Shown here piece by piece: positions 7,640 through 12,947 of a DNA stretch of 12,947 nt. Source of the DNA: JBBRMY01 sp038230595. GTDB taxonomy: Bacteria; Bacteroidota; Ignavibacteria; Tepidaquicellales; Tepidaquicellaceae. The DNA lies in assembly GCA_038230595.1 (NCBI GenBank), contig JBBRMY010000070.1:1-12947 (forward strand), written 5' to 3'. The notes under the pieces were generated by a model. That model saw only the letters and a program-made list of their open reading frames with translations. It searched no databases and was not told where the DNA came from. Position 1 is the stretch's first letter. Each line of letters starts with the position of its first letter. Both the position numbers and the translations under genes were made by a program.

Positions 7640-8852
7640 CTTCGTTTACTGTATGGCGAAGCTTCCAGCCTGCATCTGTCTTCTTCCATAAATGCGGTGA
7701 TCTGAAACTGTCACAAAGCTCATGAAATCTTTCAGGTGTCATTTCTATATGCTCCATTATTTCGTTAAAATACTTGTCAGGAAATTCTCCATCAAATCTT
7801 TTTACAAGAGCTTTACCGTCATCTCTTGTTAAATGTTTGTTTCTTATTTCCTGCGAAGCATCATAAGTTGCTCTTCCTATTCCGAACTTTACCATCGTTG
7901 TATAGTAATGCAGGTCATCTATCTTGTCATCAATACTGTTATACTTACTGTATGTTCCTTGTGTCCTGAATGGCCTGGCTTTAAAACCAGTATTCTCTAC
8001 AGCATAATAATAAACTTCCTGTGGAGTCCATTTCAGATAATATCCAAGATAATGAACTTCAATATTAGCTTTTTCTATTTCTTTATGATCTGCAGGCAAA
8101 AAAGAAATCAGGTCATTTAATGTAAGATCGTATTTGTTTATAAGATCTTCTATCGAAACGCCTCCGAGAAATATTTCTTTCAGATGCTGATAACTATAAT
8201 ATGATTTATCCCGAAGAGTAGTTGAGTTATCTGCTATTGGATTTCCATACTCGGCTTCATTTTCACCATAAAAAATTAACGGAATGTCATAATTGATTGA
8301 TACTTTTGGAGCAAGATTTTTTTGACCTAGAATAAAAGTTTGGAACGGATGAAGTAAATTCTCAATTGATAATTTTGTTAAAAGCTTCATTACTCTTCCA
8401 TTCTGCTTGAATGAAATATTATCAAAGCCTCCTACCTCAACCCAGTTTTTCCAGTTATGATAACCGTAATCAGTATACAAAATCGGCGGCCATGTAATAG
8501 TTAACGGATGCATGCCATACTTATATTTCAGAACATGCGATTGATAAGCGCTGTCTTTTCCTCCGCTGCCCGGAACTATGCAGTCATATTTGCCGTCATT
8601 TCTTCTGTGCTTATCCAGAAGCTGAAGAAGTTCCTGCTCTCTTTTCTCCCAGTTTATTTTTTCCTTTTCATCAGCAAACCTGCATGCATCACAAATCCCT
8701 TCTGCATCAATATGCATAGTTGTTTTTTTGCTCTCTGCTGTGTGCTTGAATTCTGGTGTAGATGCCGGCCTCTGATTTGACATTACGCACCTTTTACAAA
8801 ACACTACTTTCTCAGGCAGTCCGTACTTTGCTTCTAATTTCTTATCACTCAA
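7623..8852 (-). CDS. N-acetyl sugar amidotransferase (set 1)
   Basis: A 409-residue ATP-pyrophosphatase-type enzyme. Two CxxC pairs (Cys19/Cys22, Cys54/Cys57) flank a loop and form a probable zinc site; the PP-loop is GSGGKDS at 95-101, with Lys where the second amidotransferase of this locus has Val. ENEAEYGNP in the middle and TQGTYSKYNSIDDK in the C-terminal half are further blocks I associate with N-acetyl sugar amidotransferases. Expected reaction: ATP-dependent conversion of an acetamido to an acetamidino group using HisH/HisF-derived ammonia. Its position after NeuC-, PtmE- and NeuA-like genes makes a legionaminic acid derivative (compare Campylobacter PtmG) the most likely substrate; this is inference. 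Start: TTG overlapping the HisH stop as TTGA, with a GGAG about eight bases upstream. It is only distantly similar to the enzyme at 999-2138. Confidence 0.92.
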   Translation of the reverse strand: MSDKKLEAKYGLPEKVVFCKRCVMSNQRPASTPEFKHTAESKKTTMHIDAEGICDACRFADEKEKINWEKREQELLQLLDKHRRNDGKYDCIVPGSGGKDSAYQSHVLKYKYGMHPLTITWPPILYTDYGYHNWKNWVEVGGFDNISFKQNGRVMKLLTKLSIENLLHPFQTFILGQKNLAPKVSINYDIPLIFYGENEAEYGNPIADNSTTLRDKSYYSYQHLKEIFLGGVSIEDLINKYDLTLNDLISFLPADHKEIEKANIEVHYLGYYLKWTPQEVYYYAVENTGFKARPFRTQGTYSKYNSIDDKIDDLHYYTTMVKFGIGRATYDASQEIRNKHLTRDDGKALVKRFDGEFPDKYFNEIMEHIEMTPERFHELCDSFRSPHLWKKTDAGWKLRHTVNEDGTDD

Positions 8853-9526
8853 TTTAAGATCTCCGTATTTTTTATTTTACTTGCCCAGTTTTCATATATC
8901 TTTATTCCTTCTTTACCGCTTTTTTCAGGATGAAATTGAAATGCGATCAGGTTATTTCTTTGTATGCCTGAGCAATATTCTATACCGCAATAATTAGTTA
9001 ATGTTAATGTTTCTGAACTGTTTTCAGGTACTACATAATATGAATGCACGAAATACATAAATTCTTTTTCTGTTAATCCATTCAGTACAGAATCATCCCA
9101 GCCGCTGCTTTCAGGATTTTTATAAATATGGTTCCATCCTATCTGTGGTACTTTTAATTTTTTCCCGTCCCCATTTAATGTTGGAAATTTCTTTACAGTG
9201 CCTTTTATTACATCCAGTCCGCTTGAAATACCGAATTCCTCACTTTCCGTAAAAAGAAGTTGAAGTCCCAGGCATATTCCCATAAAAGGTTTTTCGGTTT
9301 CAATGAAATCTTTTATAGCGGTATCCAGTCCAAACTTTTTTAAATTGCTCATGCATTCACTGAATGCTCCGACTCCCGGAAGTATCGCAGCATCTGCATT
9401 CATAATTGTTTCATGATCAGAAGTTATTACTGCATCAAGCCCTACATATCGGCATGCATGTTCAACACTGAACATATTCCCCATCTCATAATCTATTATT
9501 GCTACCTTAGGTTTACTGTCTTCCAT
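8849..9526 (-). CDS. hisH: HisH-like glutamine amidotransferase (set 1)
   Basis: A 225-residue class I glutamine amidotransferase when started at ATG 9526. KVAIIDYEMGN opens the domain, PGVGAF lies at 50-55, GICLGLQLL places the nucleophile Cys85, and FHPEKSG gives His199 and Glu201, so the catalytic triad is complete. It releases ammonia from glutamine for the HisF-like partner encoded just before it and, through that, the amidotransferase encoded just after it. I chose ATG 9526 because it overlaps the HisF stop as TAATG, has an AGGG about ten bases upstream, and gives a family-like N-terminus; an ATG at 9544 would add six residues and is possible. The protein is somewhat longer than the set 2 HisH (203 residues) through inserts around 114-150. 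Confidence 0.92.
   Translation of the reverse strand: MEDSKPKVAIIDYEMGNMFSVEHACRYVGLDAVITSDHETIMNADAAILPGVGAFSECMSNLKKFGLDTAIKDFIETEKPFMGICLGLQLLFTESEEFGISSGLDVIKGTVKKFPTLNGDGKKLKVPQIGWNHIYKNPESSGWDDSVLNGLTEKEFMYFVHSYYVVPENSSETLTLTNYCGIEYCSGIQRNNLIAFQFHPEKSGKEGIKIYENWASKIKNTEILN
8861..8864 (-). promoter_or_regulatory. Shine-Dalgarno GGAG of the set 1 amidotransferase
   Basis: GGAG on the minus strand stands eight bases before TTG 8852, inside the end of the HisH-like gene. It supports the TTG start and the four-base TTGA overlap. Confidence 0.6.
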
Positions 9527-10383
9527 TAGTTCAATACCCTGCATTCAATTTCATTCATGCTGAGATAATTCTTTATATCTTCAATACTTGTTTTCTGTAT
9601 CTTTGAATAATTCCGTCCGCTGTTTAGAAAGCTTACATTTCCTTCTTCTTTAAAATCAGCTTTATGTTCTTCTAAATATTTTTCTGCATATGAGTAATGA
9701 AGGATAGAAGCGATCGCAACAGCATCAGCTTTGCCGTCGTCAATTACATTCTTAATATCTTTTGCATCTCCGGCACCCCCATGTGCAACAACAGGGATTG
9801 ATACTGCCTCAGATACCATCTTAGTCAGGTTAATATCATATCCATGACCTGTTCCTTCATTATCAACAGATGTAATTATAATTTCACCTGCTCCAAGTTC
9901 TTCTGCTTTTTTGGCCCAACCTAAAACTTCAATTCCCGTTTCTTCTCTTCCGTTATCTGTATATGCATAATAATTATTATCTGCATGCTTAATAGCTTCT
10001 ATAGTTACAACAATATTTGATGAGCCGAATTTTTTAGAAGCTTCACTAATAAACAATGGATTCTTAATTGCTGCAGTATTAATTGAGACTTTATCTGCTC
10101 CGGCTCTGAATGCTTTTTTAAGATCGTCAATTGTCCTTAAGCCGCCGGCGACCGTTAAAGGTATAAAAACTTCCTTTGCAACTTTTGAGATTATATCATC
10201 AAGACTATTCCTTTCATAAAGACTTGCAACAACATCAGTAAACATTAACTCATCTGCCCCTGCTTCATAATAATATTTTGCAAAGTGTTCAGGTTTCCCT
10301 AAAACTCGTAGTCCTTCAAGATGTATACCTTTGACAAGATTTGGTCCTTTAATATCTAATCTTGCTATTATTCTATGATTCAG
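9526..10383 (-). CDS. hisF: HisF-like subunit of sugar amidation system, WbuZ type (set 1), CTG start
   Basis: The open frame contains its first ATG at 10245, but clear HisF sequence continues 46 codons upstream: NHRIIARLDIKGPNLVKG, then a block ending GADEL just before that ATG. The frame is closed by a stop at 10393-10395 and has no ATG, GTG or TTG between; CTG 10383 sits exactly where the family's initiator Met is expected. This gives 285 residues, longer than ordinary HisF by a C-terminal tail (about 250-285) with KIQKTSIEDIKNYL. Features: RLD with Asp10 (Asp11 equivalent) kept, VAGGLR 78-83, TIEA with Glu129 where histidine-pathway HisF has Asp130, and HGGAGD later. It should accept ammonia from HisH and channel it to the set 1 amidotransferase. 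Whether CTG is a functional start or a mutated ATG is open. Confidence 0.88.
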   Translation of the reverse strand: MNHRIIARLDIKGPNLVKGIHLEGLRVLGKPEHFAKYYYEAGADELMFTDVVASLYERNSLDDIISKVAKEVFIPLTVAGGLRTIDDLKKAFRAGADKVSINTAAIKNPLFISEASKKFGSSNIVVTIEAIKHADNNYYAYTDNGREETGIEVLGWAKKAEELGAGEIIITSVDNEGTGHGYDINLTKMVSEAVSIPVVAHGGAGDAKDIKNVIDDGKADAVAIASILHYSYAEKYLEEHKADFKEEGNVSFLNSGRNYSKIQKTSIEDIKNYLSMNEIECRVLN

Positions 10384-10410
10384 ATCGGTTCGTTAAATTT
10401 ATAGTTCTAA

Positions 10411-11109
10411 TTAATTATTTTTATTTTGTATCAGGAATTCGGCAAATTTGAAATCCAGCTCTGTATCTACATCCATTGCTCTTTCTCTTGGCAGCTTGAA
10501 TATTTTACATTTACATTCTGTCCAGTGCGAATATTTCAAAAGCGCTTCTTTTTTAATTACTATTACTGCTGAAGATAGGCTGTAAACTTCAGGAGCATCT
10601 TGCCTTCTAACAATAGCAGTATCAGAAGTCTTAACCAGTTCTGCATATCCGCTTTTATTTATTTCAACCATGGTGAAATACGGATTCCTGTCAGGCTCAT
10701 ACCCGCAATAGATCAGGTCAGCATCAGAATGTTTCTTGGCAAATTCTATTACAGCATTTATATCTTCACTTGACTTTAACGGAGCAGTAACATCCAGGTC
10801 AACAAGATATTCAAATGATTTATTACTTACCTTTTCGTATTCTGTTAAAGCATGTTTAAAAACTTCCCATTTACCTGCCCTGTCATTTGAAAGATTTTCC
10901 GGTCTCATGAATGGAACATTTATACCGGCATCTTTTCCTAATCTTGCTGCTTCTTCAGAATCCGTTGATATAATAATATCATCTAAAGCTGCTGCTTTTT
11001 TCGCTGCATCGATCGTATATAATATCATTGGCTTGCCGCATAACGGCCGGATATTTTTCCCCGGAACACCTTTTGATCCTGCTCTAACGCAAATTGTTCC
11101 CAGGATCAT
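10411..11109 (-). CDS. legF: CMP-nonulosonic acid synthetase (legionaminate/NeuA type)
   Basis: A 232-residue cytidylyltransferase. RAGSKGVPGKN (9-19) is the CTP-binding loop of NeuA/LegF proteins; ISTDSEE (47-53), RPENLSND (69-76), DLDVTAPL (104-111) and RRQDAPEVY (168-176) are further family blocks, and MDVDTELDF (212-220) contains the metal-binding Asp pair near the C-terminus. It transfers CMP from CTP to a nine-carbon 2-keto sugar acid, giving the donor for a glycosyltransferase, in the cytoplasm. I prefer legionaminate over N-acetylneuraminate because the preceding gene is PtmE-like and the following genes are amidation genes, as in Campylobacter ptm loci; the sequence alone does not settle the substrate. 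ATG start 15 bases after the previous stop, without an evident Shine-Dalgarno. The length is normal for the family. Confidence 0.87.
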   Translation of the reverse strand: MILGTICVRAGSKGVPGKNIRPLCGKPMILYTIDAAKKAAALDDIIISTDSEEAARLGKDAGINVPFMRPENLSNDRAGKWEVFKHALTEYEKVSNKSFEYLVDLDVTAPLKSSEDINAVIEFAKKHSDADLIYCGYEPDRNPYFTMVEINKSGYAELVKTSDTAIVRRQDAPEVYSLSSAVIVIKKEALLKYSHWTECKCKIFKLPRERAMDVDTELDFKFAEFLIQNKNN

Positions 11110-11124
11110 AGATCTGATATTTTA

Positions 11125-12195
11125 TTATACATCAAACATTTTTATTGCTTTTTTATATTCATCCCATTCCCCTGTATCAATCCATGACTTTTCACTAATG
11201 GGATACGTTCCTACCTTACCTCCATTTTTTTGAACAGCTTCCATTAAATCAGTAATATGAAAAAATTCATTTTCAGGAATAAGCTCTAATACTTCCGGCT
11301 TAAGAACATACATGCCTGTATTGATAAAATAGCTGTACTCAGGCTTTTCACTTATGCTTTTTAATTCATCTCCGTTCTCAATGTTGCAAATTCCATATGG
11401 AATTTTATAATGCTTCAAAGAAACAACCATTGAAATATCATTATTTTTTGCTTTGTGATATTTCATCAGTTCAGAATAATCTGCATCAATTATAATATCA
11501 CAGTTAGTCACTATGAAGCATTCTTTTATTTTGTCCTTAAGTAATCTCAAGCTTCCTGCAGTTCCAAGGGGCTTATCTTCATCAACAAACTCAACATTGA
11601 AATCAGGCATAAGTTCTTCAAGATAGTATTTGATTATCCTGGACTTATAATTTACTGTCAGATAAAATTTTTCAACACTATGATCTGCAAATTTATCAAT
11701 AATTATTTCCAGAACAGTTTTATTACCGATCGGTATAAGCGGCTTTGGAAGAATATTTGTAAAAGGTGCAAGCCTGGATCCTTTTCCCCCTGCCATTATA
11801 ACAACCGGAGAAGTGATCTTTTCTTTTTTTTCTTTCTTCTTATCAGAACCCAGAACTGTATTCCAGAAAAGAAGCTCTGTAATTTTATTTTCAGAGTCAA
11901 TTACAGGAATGCAGTCAAGCTGCATATCAAGCATGAGCTTTTTTACAGCATCCAGATCATAATTTTCATCTACTGTAAAAGGCTTTTTGTTGCAGACATT
12001 TTTAACAGCCTTATTAAGCAATCCATCTGAAAGGATAGATCTTCTGATATCACCATCACTTAATGATCCTATAAAGTTGAGCTTTTCATCCGTTACAAAA
12101 AGAATTTTTGAACCGCTTGAATCACTTTGCTTCATAGCATCCTTGATCGTTGTATTAATATTGATCAGATATTTAGTGATCTCAGTTTTAGTCAA
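11125..12195 (-). CDS. ptmE: PtmE-like CBS domain / sugar-1-phosphate nucleotidyltransferase
   Basis: A 356-residue two-part protein. Residues about 1-115 form a CBS-domain pair (SLSDGDIRR at 44-52; CIPVIDSENKI at 95-105). A lysine-rich linker (119-126) leads to a nucleotidyltransferase domain: MAGGKGSRL (134-142) binds the nucleotide, LPKPLIPIGN (149-158), GTAGSL, TNCDIII with the metal-binding Asp, and SEKPEYSYFINTGMY follow. In Campylobacter jejuni PtmE makes GDP-glucosamine from glucosamine-1-phosphate, the GDP-based entry to CMP-legionaminate; this protein has the same architecture. CBS domains may sense a nucleotide. The start is a TTG overlapping the NeuC-like gene by eight bases, and the N-terminus fits the family. 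The linker is encoded by purine-rich repeats including an eight-A run (11824-11831). The exact NTP and sugar remain inferred. Confidence 0.85.
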   Translation of the reverse strand: MTKTEITKYLININTTIKDAMKQSDSSGSKILFVTDEKLNFIGSLSDGDIRRSILSDGLLNKAVKNVCNKKPFTVDENYDLDAVKKLMLDMQLDCIPVIDSENKITELLFWNTVLGSDKKKEKKEKITSPVVIMAGGKGSRLAPFTNILPKPLIPIGNKTVLEIIIDKFADHSVEKFYLTVNYKSRIIKYYLEELMPDFNVEFVDEDKPLGTAGSLRLLKDKIKECFIVTNCDIIIDADYSELMKYHKAKNNDISMVVSLKHYKIPYGICNIENGDELKSISEKPEYSYFINTGMYVLKPEVLELIPENEFFHITDLMEAVQKNGGKVGTYPISEKSWIDTGEWDEYKKAIKMFDV

Positions 12196-12947
12196 CTTCA
12201 GTTTTATTAAATTTGTAAAATTTCTTTTTAAGAATTGATCTGTCTGATTTTATAGAAAGAAGTTTTTCTTTTATCCTGTAAGATGTTTTGCCATCTCCGG
12301 AGTTGTCATATGGATTCTTAAGGTCATTCAGCTTTTTCTTAAATTCCTCTGATTGAGAAATTGCGATAGCCTTTTTTATATCATCTTTTGAATTTGAAGA
12401 GTTCAGAATATTCCCTGCTTTTATTCTACCATCCTGCCTGCTTCCGATATTAATAACAGGAAGCTTAAAGCTGGGAGCTTCTGTAAGACCGCTTGATGAA
12501 TTTCCTATCATAAGATCTGTATTCTTCAAACCATTTAAATATAATTCACTTCCAAGATTCTGTATAAATTTAAATCTGTTTTCTTGGTTTTTGCAAAATT
12601 CTAAAAAAACTTTATTTATTGAGTTTCCGTCTTTATCAGCGTTGCTTGCAGTAAAAATGGCATTCAAACCGCTTTCGTCAATTGCTTCAGTTATGTTTAT
12701 CGCTTGTTCCTCTGCAGAAGTATTTTCAATAGTTGCCGGATGATAAGTGACCAAAGCAGTTATTGTATTATTATTTAATCCGATCTTATTAAAGAATTCC
12801 TTCCTTGATAAAAATTTTCTCTGATAAATATTATCTAAGCCCGGAGCGCCATAATTAAATATATTTTCAGGATTTTCTCCCAATTGAATTAATCTTTCTT
12901 TATACTCTTCTGCTGCAGGGAAATGTATGTGAGACATTTTGCTTACT
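12188..12947 (-). CDS. neuC: Hydrolysing UDP-sugar 2-epimerase, NeuC/LegG type, C-terminal part
   Basis: The frame stays open to the right edge (codons V-S-K precede the first Met), so the N-terminal part is outside and the Met at 12937 is internal: KMSHIHF is a conserved interior block. Visible family motifs, counted from that Met: NYGAPGLD (28-35), TYHPAT (64-69), GNSSSGLTEAPS (145-156), INIGSRQDGRIKAG (162-175). These are the UDP-binding and catalytic elements of the second Rossmann domain of UDP-GlcNAc 2-epimerases. The hydrolysing members release UDP and give ManNAc (NeuC) or, from bacillosamine-type or GDP-linked substrates, the legionaminate precursor (LegG). The downstream PtmE- and LegF-like genes favour the legionaminate role. 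The C-terminus ends in a lysine-rich tail, FYKFNKTEVD. It overlaps the next gene by eight bases. Confidence 0.9.
   Translation of the reverse strand, partial: VSKMSHIHFPAAEEYKERLIQLGENPENIFNYGAPGLDNIYQRKFLSRKEFFNKIGLNNNTITALVTYHPATIENTSAEEQAINITEAIDESGLNAIFTASNADKDGNSINKVFLEFCKNQENRFKFIQNLGSELYLNGLKNTDLMIGNSSSGLTEAPSFKLPVINIGSRQDGRIKAGNILNSSNSKDDIKKAIAISQSEEFKKKLNDLKNPYDNSGDGKTSYRIKEKLLSIKSDRSILKKKFYKFNKTEVD

Noticed and set aside
9527..9544. ATG 9544 as the start of the set 1 HisH
   Set aside because: It adds MQGIEL before the family-like N-terminus and increases the overlap with HisF; ATG 9526 in a TAATG overlap with AGGG upstream is the better choice. I cannot exclude 9544.
2128..10383. 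HisH and HisF genes as part of a histidine biosynthesis operon
   Set aside because: No hisA, hisB, hisD, hisG or hisI is present, each pair sits beside an N-acetyl sugar amidotransferase, and both HisF proteins lack one catalytic Asp. Sugar amidation explains them better.
10736..11233. 165-codon plus-strand open frame opposite the CMP-sugar synthetase gene
   Set aside because: It is antisense to a well-conserved cytidylyltransferase and part of the PtmE-like gene; its translation resembles no family and has no plausible start context.
1..12947. Insertion sequences, tRNA/rRNA genes, CRISPR arrays, promoters in long intergenic gaps
   Set aside because: No intergenic gap exceeds about 30 bases, no transposase-like or integrase-like frame is found, and I saw no repeated spacer pattern or cloverleaf-like sequence.

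Overview
The window is an AT-rich, densely packed piece of a surface-glycan (O-antigen or similar) biosynthesis locus. All fourteen genes I can support lie on the minus strand, so transcription runs from high to low coordinates. Neighbouring genes overlap by a few bases or are separated by at most about 30 bases, and I see no promoter-sized gap, terminator, RNA gene, mobile element or CRISPR array. This looks like the inside of one long operon cut at both ends. The LpxD-like, Wzx, Wzy and nonulosonate genes suggest a Gram-negative bacterium. About half of the starts are TTG, and one appears to be CTG. I cannot place the genus.

Right part (about 12947-10411), activated nonulosonic acid: the C-terminal part of a hydrolysing UDP-sugar 2-epimerase (NeuC/LegG type), a PtmE-like protein (CBS pair plus sugar-1-phosphate nucleotidyltransferase), and a CMP-nonulosonate synthetase (LegF/NeuA type). 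The combination of a PtmE-like protein with NeuC and NeuA relatives points to CMP-legionaminic acid or a close relative, not plain sialic acid. The other pathway genes would lie beyond the right edge.

Middle right (10383-7623), sugar amidation set 1: HisF-like, HisH-like and an N-acetyl sugar amidotransferase. HisH releases ammonia from glutamine, HisF channels it, and the ATP-pyrophosphatase converts an N-acetyl group into an acetamidino group. Next (7639-3501) come the polymerase Wzy, an unusual GT-B-like transferase candidate and the flippase Wzx.

Middle left (3504-999), sugar amidation set 2: HisH-like, HisF-like and a second, clearly different amidotransferase of WbpG type. It is followed by a PIG-L family deacetylase and, running off the left edge, the N-terminal part of an LpxD-like N-acyltransferase with a TTG start.

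The most interesting point is that one transport and polymerisation core (Wzy/Wzx) is flanked by two complete, divergent sugar-amidation triads. The two HisF subunits have lost different catalytic aspartates of histidine biosynthesis. With the deacetylase and acyltransferase, this predicts a repeat unit with two differently modified amino sugars, or one doubly amidinated nonulosonic acid.
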